Shown here piece after piece: positions 45,443 to 54,827 of a stretch of 64,000 nt of DNA. Source of the stretch: Agarivorans albus (lineage in GTDB: Bacteria > Pseudomonadota > Gammaproteobacteria > Enterobacterales > Celerinatantimonadaceae); assembly GCF_019670105.1 (NCBI RefSeq), contig NZ_AP023032.1, positions 3,917,501-3,981,500 of the forward strand, read 5' to 3'. The notes beneath the pieces are model-generated. The model saw only the letters and a program-made list of their open reading frames with translations, made no database searches and was not told the DNA's origin. Each line of letters opens with the position of its first letter. The stretch's first letter is position 1. The translations under genes and the position numbers were made by a program.

Positions 45443-46098
45443 GTAAATTAAACGCCACCGGCATGAGCGAAACCGGGCGGATTTTAGAAGCCCTGTTAAG
45501 TGGCCAATTTATCTGCCAAGTGAGTGACGAAGATGGTTTTCACTTTTTAGCCGAAGAAGCTAACCGCGAGCGCATCGACAGCCACTTACATGTGCTTAAT
45601 CGTCGCCTTGCCAGTGCTTGCGAAGGCGAACTGTATTTTTGTGCCTATCGCGAGCTAGGCGACAATGAACACAAAGTGATAAGCCAGCAATTTAGCGAAA
45701 TAGCAGGTAGCTTATTGCCACTCACCGAATGGCTAATTCTCAGCCAAGAAGCGCAAGGCCAAGATAGCCCTATTAGTGCCGGAGTGGCGCTGCGTTTAAG
45801 CGAGTTGCAAACCGTGGTGGAAGACACCCCAGCGCTGCGTGAACAACTGGCAAAAATATCTCAATACAAGTTGTTTGGCTCAACCAGTAGCCAAGTAGAT
45901 GGTCAACTTAAGCAAGTGTTTAAGCGCCTATGTGAACAAGGCTACTTAGTTCGACCAAACCAAGAAAAACAGATCTACATTGCCACAGCAAAAGTGGATT
46001 ACATTTTTGAAGTGATTAGCTTTATTGACGAAGCAGAAGGTCTAGGTTTAGAACAACAAGCCATGGATGCCATTGGCCAGCAGGAGCCCTTACTGTGA
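45439..46098 (+). CDS. mksE: MukE/MksE-like subunit
   Basis: 219 aa, soluble and helical with a winged-helix-like C-terminal half (LKQVFKRLCEQGYLVRPNQEKQIYIATAKVD cut here by eye into a helix and wing). It has the length of MksE/JetB and lies between the SMC and kleisin-like genes with four-base overlaps on both sides. The function follows from position and size: it would bind the kleisin and modulate the SMC ATPase. Primary-sequence support is weak. Confidence 0.72.
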   Translation: MSKLNATGMSETGRILEALLSGQFICQVSDEDGFHFLAEEANRERIDSHLHVLNRRLASACEGELYFCAYRELGDNEHKVISQQFSEIAGSLLPLTEWLILSQEAQGQDSPISAGVALRLSELQTVVEDTPALREQLAKISQYKLFGSTSSQVDGQLKQVFKRLCEQGYLVRPNQEKQIYIATAKVDYIFEVISFIDEAEGLGLEQQAMDAIGQQEPLL

Positions 46099-47309
46099 AC
46101 CAACATTTGCAACAAGCTGGCTTAAAGCTATTTAAGCTGCTTGCGCGTCATGGCAAAAGCCTGATGCATGCTTACGTTAACGGCAAGCTAGATGAAAGTA
46201 AGCTAGACAGTAAACAGATTGATGCCTTACTCAAAGCTGGCGTTATTTGGCGCCCATCCGCCGACGAAGGCTTGCATTTAAGCTCTAACCTGCGCTCATT
46301 ATTGGAAGAAGCCTTAAGTGATACTCGTAATCGGCAAATTGATTCTAATGTTGGCTCACGCTTAGAAACCATTAAAACCTTGGCAGCACACTACAAAGAA
46401 GCCTTACATATTGGCGATTTAGCCGCAGCCGACGTTTACCTCAGCGATTTAAGCGAACACAGTTACAGCCTCACCGAAAGCCTGCGCCATAGCTCGCGGG
46501 TATTGTGGAGCCGAATCAACAATGAGTTTGGTTATGTGCCCAGCTTAAGCGCCAAAATCCGTGAAAATGAATTAGCACAGCAGCAAGTGAGCGAACTGCT
46601 CAATAGCCTTGCCTTATTAAACTTTGATACTTTGAGCCAAATAGCTGGCGATATTCGCGAGCTTCGCCGGATCTTGGTGTTGAACCTAAGCCAAGCGGTT
46701 TACGACTGCACCCAAGAGCTGGCCGTTGTGCAAACACGCCTACTCACCTTACTCGGCCGTTTTCGCGAGTTACGTGGTAAGTCTCGCCTGCTTAAAGGTT
46801 TGCAACTATTTCATGCTCAGCATCCCGACTTCAGCCCTAAAGACCCAACTCAGCAACTCGATGTAGCGAGCTTATTTAACCAAGCCCCTGCACTGCTATC
46901 CAAGGCCAGTGTTGATATTCACAACAGCGAACATGAACACGACTTATTGCTATCGCTTAGCCAGCTCAAGTTGCAACGTCACACTAAAGTTAGCGAAACC
47001 GACACCGAACATGCGGTATCTCTAGAAGGCGCCGAAGAGTTTGCCCTGCAAGAGCAAAAGATTAAACAAGATGTAGAGAACTACCTGTTGGGCGTAATAG
47101 AAAGTGCTGCGGGCCAAACGGCCTTAGAGTACTATCAAGAACAGCACTTAGAATGGGATGCCGAAGCCTGGTTATACCAAGTATGGGGCAGCTACCATGC
47201 TCTGCCAGAAGAGCAGCGTGACTACTTTGCACTTGATCCCATTGAAGACCCACACCCAATCTTTAGTGGCAACCGGATTGTTCGCGATTTACAGGTATGG
47301 TTACGTTAA
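46095..47309 (+). CDS. mksF: MukF/MksF-like kleisin subunit
   Basis: 404 aa, all-helical, third gene of the SMC operon. An N-terminal winged-helix-like part is followed by a long helical region (SYSLTESLRHSSRVLWSRIN) and a C-terminal domain ending GNRIVRDLQVWL. Size, fold type and position fit a kleisin (MksF/JetA) that bridges the SMC heads. The motif level is weak and the call is inferential. No JetD/MksG-like TOPRIM nuclease follows; the next gene is a MaoC hydratase. Confidence 0.7.
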   Translation: MNQHLQQAGLKLFKLLARHGKSLMHAYVNGKLDESKLDSKQIDALLKAGVIWRPSADEGLHLSSNLRSLLEEALSDTRNRQIDSNVGSRLETIKTLAAHYKEALHIGDLAAADVYLSDLSEHSYSLTESLRHSSRVLWSRINNEFGYVPSLSAKIRENELAQQQVSELLNSLALLNFDTLSQIAGDIRELRRILVLNLSQAVYDCTQELAVVQTRLLTLLGRFRELRGKSRLLKGLQLFHAQHPDFSPKDPTQQLDVASLFNQAPALLSKASVDIHNSEHEHDLLLSLSQLKLQRHTKVSETDTEHAVSLEGAEEFALQEQKIKQDVENYLLGVIESAAGQTALEYYQEQHLEWDAEAWLYQVWGSYHALPEEQRDYFALDPIEDPHPIFSGNRIVRDLQVWLR

Positions 47310-47478
47310 TTCAGCCAACAAATGTGCTTAGCTAACTAAGCACACTCTTGCCGACTAAATAAGCAGTGCCTATATTTAATTACAAGCACTTACGTTTTAC
47401 CTATAGAAATATTTGACTGACTAATTCATTATTTTAGAATATGCCAGTTGTTGGGCCGGTACGCATTAGAGAGTAAAT

Positions 47479-48159
47479 ATGAAAGTAGTTGATTTTATTA
47501 AGAAAAAGCGTGAAATGCTAGCCCAAAACCCATTTGAATTGAAAGATTGGCTATCGCCTGCAATTCGCGATCACTGGATTGAGTTTCTAAATAAAGCTCA
47601 TGATAGTCAATTAGTTAACTGGGTAAGAGAACACCAATTAAGCTCCAATGGTGAGCAACAAGCCAGTTTTAAAGAAACCATAGAGTTACATCCAAAAGCT
47701 GAAGCCTTGTTAGAAGAGCTGTCGATGCAACTGGGTGAAGAAATCCACATTGGCGATTGGCTCAATGTTACTCAAGAGCGAATTAATCAGTTTGCCGATG
47801 TCACGAAAGATCACCAGTGGTTACACACCGATCCGCAGCGCGCGGCAGAAGAGTCACCGTTTAAAACTACCATTGCTCATGGTTTTTTAACCTTGTCCTT
47901 GCTGCCAGCACTTACCGAAAGTGTTGACCCAGACAAACCGCTTTATCCATCGGCAAAAATGATGGTGAATTACGGCATTAACCAAGTTCGTTTTCCTTAC
48001 CCGGTTAAGGTAAATAATCGAATTAGAGCCCGTACCCGCTTGACCAAGGTTGTACCAATTAAGCGAGGTTTAGAGCTAGTAAAAGAAATTACCGTCGAAA
48101 TTGAAGGCTGTCGTCGCCCAGCTTGTGTGGTGGAATCGGTAGTTCGTCTCTATTTTTAG
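47479..48159 (+). CDS. MaoC-family (R)-enoyl-CoA hydratase
   Basis: 226 aa. The hot-dog domain shows FADVTKDHQWLHTDPQRA and HGFLTLSLLP, the hydratase-2 motif with catalytic Asp and His. An N-terminal extension of about 70 residues precedes it, as in the longer MaoC proteins. It hydrates trans-2-enoyl-CoA to (R)-3-hydroxyacyl-CoA, in beta-oxidation or polyhydroxyalkanoate supply. No PHA genes are nearby. Confidence 0.88.
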   Translation: MKVVDFIKKKREMLAQNPFELKDWLSPAIRDHWIEFLNKAHDSQLVNWVREHQLSSNGEQQASFKETIELHPKAEALLEELSMQLGEEIHIGDWLNVTQERINQFADVTKDHQWLHTDPQRAAEESPFKTTIAHGFLTLSLLPALTESVDPDKPLYPSAKMMVNYGINQVRFPYPVKVNNRIRARTRLTKVVPIKRGLELVKEITVEIEGCRRPACVVESVVRLYF

Positions 48160-48213
48160 TCGCCACAACTCGCTATGATGGTTCACGTTAGGGTTTAGTT
48201 AAAGGAGCTTAAC

Positions 48214-49200
48214 GTGAACACAGCGCATTCTCATTCCATCTCTGTTCAGCAGCATACTCATCAAAATAAACCTTCCTACCAGTATTTGCTGAGTCAGCCT
48301 AGCTCGCTAGATAGCGCTAAACATTACCCTTTAGTCCTGTTTCTGCATGGTCGTGGGGAAATAGGCGGTGAGATTGAAAAGCTACTCAATTTTGGCCCCA
48401 ATAGCTACTTACAACAGCATCACCTAGACGCTATTTGTATTAGCCCACATGTGCCGGAAGGTCGCGACGGTTGGGCCATCGCAGAGCTGATCAGCTTGCT
48501 CGACCAAATAGAACAGCAGTTTTCCATCGATAAACAGCGAATATATTTAACGGGTTTAAGCATGGGCGGTTTTGGCGTTACCAATTTAGCCTTAGCACAG
48601 CCACAGCGCTTTGCTGCCTTAAGTATATTGGCGGCGGGAGATCCTAATCGCTTAGCGCCGTGGTCATTAAACTTGCCAGCTCGCCCCGTTTGCGAAGAGC
48701 TATACCAACGCCTTAACCAGCTACCAATTTGGTTAGCTCACGGCTTAAAAGACGAAGTAATCCCAGCAGATTTTTCTGTAGAGCTAGCGCATAAGCTTGG
48801 TCAAATGGAGCGGCAAGCTCAGCTACAAAGCACGTGGTATCCGCAGCATGAGCACAATATTTGGGACGACTTTTACGCCACTAGCAGTTTTTGGACCTGG
48901 CTATTCGAACAAACGAATCCAAGGCCAAAAAGTGAGCGGCAAAGTCTTCAAGATTTAAGTCATCTTGCTGGTGACTACGGTAATCAGCATGACTATGTCA
49001 GCATTAGTTATTGCGAAAAACAGGGGCTTAAGCTGCTTTGTAAAGACTTACAAGACAACGAGCTCAGCTTCACTCTTTATCCGGTGACCAAAGATCTACT
49101 GTTTTGTGAAATAGGTTGCTTACGCTTTATCGAGCAAGCCAAGCACACTCAGCTAGCCCTTACTCGCCTCACCCTACTAGATAAATTTGAGTTAGGTTAA
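48214..49200 (+). CDS. Alpha/beta-hydrolase with C-terminal lipocalin-like domain
   Basis: 328 aa. Residues 1-235 form an esterase/phospholipase-type hydrolase with nucleophile motif GLSMGGFG, a later Asp in GLKDEVIP and the His in HEHNIWDDFY. The last 85 residues (starting LAGDYGNQHDYVSI) look like a small beta-rich domain of the sort appended to serine hydrolases. There is no signal peptide. GTG start with AAAGGAG upstream. The substrate is unknown. Confidence 0.82.
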   Translation: MNTAHSHSISVQQHTHQNKPSYQYLLSQPSSLDSAKHYPLVLFLHGRGEIGGEIEKLLNFGPNSYLQQHHLDAICISPHVPEGRDGWAIAELISLLDQIEQQFSIDKQRIYLTGLSMGGFGVTNLALAQPQRFAALSILAAGDPNRLAPWSLNLPARPVCEELYQRLNQLPIWLAHGLKDEVIPADFSVELAHKLGQMERQAQLQSTWYPQHEHNIWDDFYATSSFWTWLFEQTNPRPKSERQSLQDLSHLAGDYGNQHDYVSISYCEKQGLKLLCKDLQDNELSFTLYPVTKDLLFCEIGCLRFIEQAKHTQLALTRLTLLDKFELG

Positions 49201-49204
49201 ACCG

Positions 49205-49546
49205 CTAACTAATTCGTTTTATGTAGCTCTCGCGCTGAATATCTAACACTTCAGCGCTAATACTTTTTACCATGGGCAATTCTGCACCGAGTCCCTCTAC
49301 TAGCGCAGTGGTTAAGGCTAGCTTTTGCTCAGTCGTTCTTCCGGAAAGAATGTGCAAACGCAGATGTAAGAAGCTGTGATCGTCTAAACCACTTAATACA
49401 TCTTGATAAGCAATGGCTCGTAGCTTAATTGCCGCGGGCTCAAATTCACCGCTATTTTTCAGTAAATTAAAAGCCTTAGCTAAAACCTCACTAATAGTAA
49501 TTTGCTCACTCAAGTCTTGAGAATATTCAACAATACAATGCGGCAT
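49205..49546 (-). CDS. 5-carboxymethyl-2-hydroxymuconate isomerase-like tautomerase
   Basis: About 113 aa. It starts MPHCIVEYSQDL, placing Pro at position 1 of the mature chain, the catalytic base of the tautomerase superfamily, which decides the start at 49546 over the upstream frame start. The rest fits the CHMI (HpaF) family: ALTTALVEGLGAELPMVKSI. In homoprotocatechuate breakdown CHMI isomerises a muconate; no other hpa gene is nearby, so it may act on another enol. Confidence 0.88.
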   Translation of the reverse strand: MPHCIVEYSQDLSEQITISEVLAKAFNLLKNSGEFEPAAIKLRAIAYQDVLSGLDDHSFLHLRLHILSGRTTEQKLALTTALVEGLGAELPMVKSISAEVLDIQRESYIKRIS

Positions 49547-49631
49547 TTTCGGTACTTCACACATGCTAAAAATTTAAGCTTTACGATAGAAAAATTTATT
49601 TAGTAATACAATTTATAAAAACCAAGCTTTT

Positions 49632-49647
49632 ATTGATCTAGATCACA
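49632..49647 (+). promoter_or_regulatory. CRP-type operator upstream of the acetate transporter
   Basis: ATTGATCTAGATCACA differs from the consensus TGTGATCTAGATCACA at two positions. It also resembles an FNR site (TTGATctagATCAc). It lies about 83 bp before the transporter ATG, suitable for activation. CRP is the better fit because the right half is perfect. Confidence 0.6.
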
Positions 49648-49729
49648 CCTATCAAGTATGCTCGCTCAGATAATGCACGGCCCTTGGAGCACTGTGCTTT
49701 TTTTAACCTTTTACTTGGAATCATCGACT

Positions 49730-50335
49730 ATGAGCAATACTACTACCGCTAACCCAGCCCCACTTGGATTGATGGGTTTCGGTATGACTACCGTGTTACT
49801 AAACATCCACAATGCCGGATTTTTTCCAATTGATGCAATGATTTTGGCTATGGGCATTTTCTACGGTGGTTTATCTCAAGTAATTGTAGGTATTATGTGC
49901 TTTAAACGCGGTGATACTTTTGGTACTACTGCCTTTACCTCTTACGGCTTATTCTGGTTAACTCTAGTCGGTTTGTTGGTACTACCTAAAATGGGCTTAG
50001 CCGAGCCTAGCCCTCACACCTTTATGGGTTGGTACTTAGCACTTTGGGGCTTGTTCACTGCGTTCATGTTTGTGGGCTCATTACGTTACCCAACAGCTAA
50101 ACAAGTAGTATTCGGCAGCTTGACCATTTTGTTTGCGTTATTGGCAATTCGCGATTTCACTGGCAGTGAATTGATTGGCACTATTGCTGGCTACGAAGGC
50201 ATCTTCTGTGGTCTGTCGGCTATCTATTTTGCAATGGCCCAAGTACTTAATGCTGAATATGGCCGTACTATTTTGCCTGTTGGTCGTCCAATGAAGTTTG
50301 AAGACAACAGTGCGCCACTAAAAGTGGCTGCGTAA
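49730..50335 (+). CDS. satP: Acetate uptake transporter (GPR1/FUN34/YaaH family)
   Basis: About 201 aa with six membrane helices and the family signature [18 protein letters not shown] near residue 9. It carries acetate or succinate with protons across the inner membrane. ATG 49730 is chosen because the family motif follows it directly; the frame runs 24 codons upstream. A CRP-type operator upstream fits carbon-source control. Its 3' end overlaps the convergent lipoprotein gene by 68 bp. Confidence 0.92.
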   Translation: MSNTTTANPAPLGLMGFGMTTVLLNIHNAGFFPIDAMILAMGIFYGGLSQVIVGIMCFKRGDTFGTTAFTSYGLFWLTLVGLLVLPKMGLAEPSPHTFMGWYLALWGLFTAFMFVGSLRYPTAKQVVFGSLTILFALLAIRDFTGSELIGTIAGYEGIFCGLSAIYFAMAQVLNAEYGRTILPVGRPMKFEDNSAPLKVAA

Positions 50336-51218
50336 GCGTTAATTGCGTAACTAGCTTTGCTACCACAACTGGCTTTGCAGGTTGTGGATTGTCTTCTATA
50401 AGTGATTGAAGATCTTCAATATAAGCGTCTATCTTGGCTAAGATATGACGCTTTTGTTGTTTATTGGCTAAGGCTAATATTTCGCTCATGCCTTGTGCCC
50501 ACAATTGCCGATTATGATAGAAACGTTCAGCTAAACCCGGCGGCCAGAGTGATTCTGAATTCACCATCAATACATAAAATTCTTGCTCAAAATTTTCCGA
50601 CTGATTTTGTCCACTTAAAGAATAAGCCAGATATTGCTGCCAGCGACTTTGCACGTTGTGCCAATCGGCGCGAGTATCAATTAGCTGCTTAGCCAGCTGT
50701 TCTATTACCAGCTGTTGTTTGGGAGATACATCGCCAAGCCAGCGCTCAACACTGTTAGAAATGTGTTCAATACGGTAATCATAATGGCTTTGTTGGCGGT
50801 CGCTATCTTCGCGTTGCTCGGCTAGCTTAGCCATAAAGTCTGATAGTTGCTGCGAAGAAGCAGTTTGTGCGAGCTGCGCTACATCAAGATACACATGACC
50901 AGCCAATACTCGATAATGCTCTTGCCAAGCGTCAACTTGCTCTAATAATTGTTGTTGGCTAATACCACTATTGATTTGAGCGTGAAACAGCTGAAGCTGA
51001 GCCAAGTATACCGGCAACTGTTCATTCCTGTGCCATACCAGCCAGCTTTTTAACATGGGCTTAAAAGCTGCTTTTTGCTCGCTGTTCATTTCAATGTAAT
51101 CATCGATGTACCAGTAAGCCAGCCAGTTAAGGTTGTTATACACAAAGCGCATACCACAAGCGCTCAGTAAGCCGCTGAGTATCAATATCAGTATCCATCT
51201 AAAAGGCTTCGTTTGCAT
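50268..51218 (-). CDS. DUF6279-family lipoprotein
   Basis: About 316 aa. The signal [22 protein letters not shown] has lipobox LSAC. The mature chain begins [19 protein letters not shown], typical of this family, and is helical. ATG 51218 follows TAAAGGAGG by four bases. The function is unknown; it is probably outer-membrane-anchored. The 3' end overlaps the acetate transporter gene on the other strand. Confidence 0.85.
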   Translation of the reverse strand: MQTKPFRWILILILSGLLSACGMRFVYNNLNWLAYWYIDDYIEMNSEQKAAFKPMLKSWLVWHRNEQLPVYLAQLQLFHAQINSGISQQQLLEQVDAWQEHYRVLAGHVYLDVAQLAQTASSQQLSDFMAKLAEQREDSDRQQSHYDYRIEHISNSVERWLGDVSPKQQLVIEQLAKQLIDTRADWHNVQSRWQQYLAYSLSGQNQSENFEQEFYVLMVNSESLWPPGLAERFYHNRQLWAQGMSEILALANKQQKRHILAKIDAYIEDLQSLIEDNPQPAKPVVVAKLVTQLTLTQPLLVAHCCLQTSLDDQQAK

Positions 51219-51370
51219 AACACCTCCTTTAATAAACAGACCCAAAGAACCGGAAATAGTTCTCACTCTGCAGCTATTTAATTATTAAGGCTTGTGAGAT
51301 TAATTCAAGCGGAGTAGATTAGCCCTACTTGCAATGGTGGCGTGAAACCAAGCACGCAATGGATGGTTAA

Positions 51371-51826
51371 TTGGTTGGTTTAACTAAGAAATTATTACTG
51401 GTATTAGCAGTTATTGCTGGCGCTTTTGGACTTGGCATCGGTGTAAGTTATTGGCAGCAACAACAGCTTGAAGCACTAGACTTTGAGCACTGCCAACAAT
51501 TGCATAATGGTCGCTGTGAGTGGCAAGTTGATGAGCAAACATGGAAATTAACTTTACCTAGTGACCAACTTCCCGCCATGTTAAGCCAGCATCTTGAGTT
51601 AATCACTAACCAGGAAAATCCTCCAAGCCTAGAACTCCGTTTACAAGGGATAGAAATGTACATGGGGGAAATCAAGCTGCTGCTCGAGCCCAACGAACAT
51701 GGTCACTATCAATCGGATATTTTGCTGCCGATTTGTAACACTGGAAAAATGCGCTGGCGAGCAGAAATTGTTTCTTTAGACCCCACCCAACCTGTTGCTC
51801 TTAGTTTTGAGGTAGATAGCCAATGA
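51371..51826 (+). CDS. Unknown membrane-anchored protein of the copper operon
   Basis: 151 aa with one N-terminal helix (KLLLVLAVIAGAFGLGIGV) and a periplasmic domain with four cysteines or fewer (FEHCQQLHNGRCEWQV, LLPICNTGKMRWR). TTG start with GGATGG upstream. It overlaps the SCO gene by four bases and is therefore translationally coupled. A role in copper handling is inferred from context only. I do not recognise the family. Confidence 0.72.
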   Translation: MVGLTKKLLLVLAVIAGAFGLGIGVSYWQQQQLEALDFEHCQQLHNGRCEWQVDEQTWKLTLPSDQLPAMLSQHLELITNQENPPSLELRLQGIEMYMGEIKLLLEPNEHGHYQSDILLPICNTGKMRWRAEIVSLDPTQPVALSFEVDSQ

Positions 51827-52434
51827 AATACCTAGCATGGATTGCTCTAATTATTGTTAGTGGATTAGCCGGAGTTATGAGTTTTCAATGGTTTTCTGCA
51901 GACTCTAGCCCTAAACAAGCGGCGGTAAGCAATAAAGTGATTGCTACAGTGCCCACAAACTTGTTCAAAATTACCAGTAGTGACGGGCGCTTTACTGAAC
52001 TGGATAACGATAAACAGCTCTATATTGCTTACTTTGGTTTTACCCACTGCCCAGACGTTTGCCCAACGTCTTTAGCGGTACTTAGCGCTGCGCTGCAGGG
52101 AATATCAGAGCCACAACGCCAGCAACTGCAAAGCTTGTTTGTGAGTGTTGACCCAAAACGTGATGACCCAGAAACGGTTTCCACTTACGCAGGTTATTTT
52201 CACCCAGATATCATTGGCTTAAGCCCACAAGAAGGCCAGCTATTAGGCTTAACCCAAAGCTTGGGAGTGTATTATAAGTATGTAGATATTCCCGACTCAC
52301 AACTTGAATACAGCGTTGACCACAACTCATTTTTTTATTTCTTAAATGCTCAAGGCGAGTTACTGGCAAAAGTGCCACACACCCTAGACCCAGAGCCTTT
52401 AGTCACCAAAATTCAACAATTACTTCCTCAATAA
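51823..52434 (+). CDS. SCO1/SenC-family copper chaperone
   Basis: 203 aa with an N-terminal membrane anchor, then a thioredoxin-like domain with the copper-binding motif CPDVCP near residue 76 and the distal His in VDHNSFFYFL. SCO proteins deliver Cu(I) to the CuA site of cytochrome c oxidase or reduce its cysteines. The PCuAC gene starts 14 bp downstream, the usual partner. No oxidase genes are in view. Confidence 0.95.
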   Translation: MKYLAWIALIIVSGLAGVMSFQWFSADSSPKQAAVSNKVIATVPTNLFKITSSDGRFTELDNDKQLYIAYFGFTHCPDVCPTSLAVLSAALQGISEPQRQQLQSLFVSVDPKRDDPETVSTYAGYFHPDIIGLSPQEGQLLGLTQSLGVYYKYVDIPDSQLEYSVDHNSFFYFLNAQGELLAKVPHTLDPEPLVTKIQQLLPQ

Positions 52435-52448
52435 AATAAGGATTAACC

Positions 52449-52895
52449 ATGCGCTCAATCTTGCTCGCTCTCAGTCTTTTATTTAGCGTTCACCTAGCAG
52501 CCAATGATGCCGCTATTACCGTTAACGAGGCTTATGCGAGAGCCACTCCACCTAATGCGCCCACCAGCGCTATCTTCATGCAAATGAACAACAATAGTGA
52601 GCAAACGGTTAGCCTAGTATCGGCCAGCACGCCTGCAGCAGGTCGTGTGGAATTACACACCATGTTGATGGACGGTGATGTTATGCAAATGCGTCAAGTG
52701 GAAAAGATCGAGGTTCCTGCAGGTAAACAGGTAGAGCTAAAGCCGGGCGGTTTGCACTTAATGCTATTTGATTTAGCGAGCAAATTTGCCGAAGGTGAAG
52801 AAGTGGAATTAACGCTGGTGTTTTCCGATGGCAGTCAGCAACAGCTCACAGTGCCAGTTAAAAAGGTGATGCACAAAATGAAGCACCATCACTAA
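52449..52895 (+). CDS. Periplasmic copper chaperone PCu(A)C
   Basis: 148 aa with a signal peptide (MRSILLALSLLFSVHLAAN) and the H-M-x10-M-x21-H-x-M copper site: ELHTMLMDGDVMQMRQ followed by GGLHLML. The C-terminus HKMKHHH adds a possible extra metal site. It hands Cu(I) to the oxidase CuA centre together with SCO. Confidence 0.93.
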   Translation: MRSILLALSLLFSVHLAANDAAITVNEAYARATPPNAPTSAIFMQMNNNSEQTVSLVSASTPAAGRVELHTMLMDGDVMQMRQVEKIEVPAGKQVELKPGGLHLMLFDLASKFAEGEEVELTLVFSDGSQQQLTVPVKKVMHKMKHHH

Positions 52896-52958
52896 AATAT
52901 CGACTATTTAAAGAGTTTATTGGGATTAAATCTGCGCTTAATCCCATTTAATATTTGG

Positions 52959-54152
52959 CTATTCAGACAAGTATCTGTCTAAGGATATTCCGTAGTCACG
53001 CGCAGATACCGCACTTTCTATTTCTTCATGCGCATACTTACTTAGGTCTACTAACTTAACCTCAGTATGGGTGTTGGTTAGGGTATTAAATACTTGCTTA
53101 ATCACAGGCTGTAGAGGTTTAAGTTCATTACGCTCAACCACTACGCCCAACTTACCCGATTTTAGTTTGACCAAGGTGCCAACGGGGTAGACGCCCATGC
53201 AACGGATAAACTTTTCAACCAAGGCTTTATCAAACTGAGTGCCAACTCCTGATAACAATATTCGGAATGCTGCTGTAGGCGGCATACCACTTTTGTAAAC
53301 TCGGTCGGCGGTTAGCGCATCGTAACAATCTACAATGTTGGCCATGCGAGTATAAGCTGATAGCTCATCGCCTTTTAACTGGTTGGGATAGCCCAGGCCA
53401 TCCAAACGTTCGTGGTGATTACTAGCAATTTCAAGCATGATCTTGCTAATGCCTTCTTGCTCTTTAAGAATATTGTGGCTGTGCACCACATGCTCTCGCA
53501 TAATCACAAACTCGTCGTCAGTTAACCGGCCAGGTTTGTGCAAGATCTCATCGGGAGTATTGATCTTACCGATATCATGTAACATTCCGCCCATTAGCAA
53601 TTGCTTTTGCTTAGTCCGGTTCATGCCAAGAGAACGGCCAAAATATGCCAGTAGCATTCCCACGTTAAGAGAGTGCTCCATCAAATACTTATCTTTGGCG
53701 CGAATTTTGGCTAAACACAACATGGCGTTGCTTTGGTTTTCTAGGGAGTCAATTAAACCTTCAGCGGCTTTTTCCATTGGTTCAATATCAATGGGTTCGC
53801 CTTGTTGTAACTGCTTAAAGTATTTGGTTTGTAAGCTTTTAGCTTCGTTAAACAACTTTTTAGCAGCTTGCTTCTCGCTTTCACCGCTACGCTTCTTCGG
53901 CTTGCTACTTGAGCTGCTTATTTCGGTAGATTTTTGTTCCGAGTCCTGTTCTGCAAACACGCTTCTGGACCAATCTACATTTACAACTTTTACCCCTTTA
54001 TTCTTTAGAACTGTAACTTGCTTAGACTGAGTAATACGCCCAGATTGAGCAATGCTGGTTTTGCCGGTTTGGCTGGTGATGGATACAACAAACATACCTT
54101 CTTTTAGGGCATCAATGTTGATGGTTCTTATATCGGCTTTAGGGCTTGTCAT
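52959..54152 (-). CDS. HD-GYP c-di-GMP phosphodiesterase with DUF3391 domain
   Basis: About 397 aa. The N-terminal DUF3391 region (INIDALKEGMFVVSI) is followed by an acidic/basic linker and an HD-GYP domain with GMLHDIGKINTPDEI and HHERLDGLGYPNQL, so the metal ligands and GYP-type loop (GLGYP) are intact. It should hydrolyse c-di-GMP to GMP in the cytoplasm. No membrane segment. ATG 54152 preferred over TTG 54164. Confidence 0.92.
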   Translation of the reverse strand: MTSPKADIRTINIDALKEGMFVVSITSQTGKTSIAQSGRITQSKQVTVLKNKGVKVVNVDWSRSVFAEQDSEQKSTEISSSSSKPKKRSGESEKQAAKKLFNEAKSLQTKYFKQLQQGEPIDIEPMEKAAEGLIDSLENQSNAMLCLAKIRAKDKYLMEHSLNVGMLLAYFGRSLGMNRTKQKQLLMGGMLHDIGKINTPDEILHKPGRLTDDEFVIMREHVVHSHNILKEQEGISKIMLEIASNHHERLDGLGYPNQLKGDELSAYTRMANIVDCYDALTADRVYKSGMPPTAAFRILLSGVGTQFDKALVEKFIRCMGVYPVGTLVKLKSGKLGVVVERNELKPLQPVIKQVFNTLTNTHTEVKLVDLSKYAHEEIESAVSARDYGISLDRYLSE

Positions 54153-54305
54153 ACGGCTTGGCAATCACTCATCCAAATTACGGCTAAAGGTAGAAAAACA
54201 CTGCTTGAATAATACTAAAGCAATCAAAAAAAATAGCCTTCCTTAGAAGTGTAGAATGTTATCGCTATCAAAAAAGGGAAACGAAATGTAAATTTTTTCG
54301 AAAGT

Positions 54306-54728
54306 TTAATCAACTGCTAAATCTGCCAGTTCTAAGTATTCATTGGCTAGCACTTGAATTTTTTCCATATCTTTATCTGAGAACCCTTGTTTCTTTGGTT
54401 CTAAAGAGGAGAAATTAAGTGTTCCTATAATTTCGCCATGCTTGACTAAAGGAATGCCAATATAGCTTTCTAAATGCATAGCCTGATAACAAGGGTGTAA
54501 GCACATTTCGGTCATGGCGCCCACTTGGTGATAAGCTAATACCTTCTCCTGGCTTATCACATCAGCGCAATAGGTCATATCTACCGGAAACTCATCGCCA
54601 GCACGCACTAAATCAAGGCTAGAATAGGCCGCCAGCACTACGTAACGATTATCTTGGATATTGCTGATAATCCCTAGTTGCATATCAAAGGCTTGAGCTG
54701 CATCCTTCAACCACTGTTGCACGTCCAT
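54306..54728 (-). CDS. Small GAF-domain protein
   Basis: 140 aa that is essentially one GAF domain: LGIISNIQDNRYVVLAAYSS, then YCADVISQEKVLAYHQVGA and SYIGIPLVKHGEIIGTLNFS. No output domain. A GGAG ribosome site is in place. It may sense a small ligand or redox state and act through a partner; it lies about 150 bp upstream of the HD-GYP gene on the same strand. Confidence 0.85.
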   Translation of the reverse strand: MDVQQWLKDAAQAFDMQLGIISNIQDNRYVVLAAYSSLDLVRAGDEFPVDMTYCADVISQEKVLAYHQVGAMTEMCLHPCYQAMHLESYIGIPLVKHGEIIGTLNFSSLEPKKQGFSDKDMEKIQVLANEYLELADLAVD

Positions 54729-54827
54729 CGCTCACTCCAAACAATTTCAAAAAAAGCTTATTAACAATAAGCTAATCTTAGCTTAGATTTGGTTGTTGTT
54801 TTAACAATGCTTAGTATACTTTGGTCC

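Noticed and set aside
41723-47309. Complete Wadjet (JetABCD) defence system
   Set aside because: No JetD/topoisomerase-VI-like nuclease adjacent and gene order differs; MukBEF/MksBEF-like is the safer call.
53437-54030. 197-codon plus-strand open frame antisense to the HD-GYP gene
   Set aside because: The opposite strand encodes a clear conserved protein over the same bases; the frame is its shadow.
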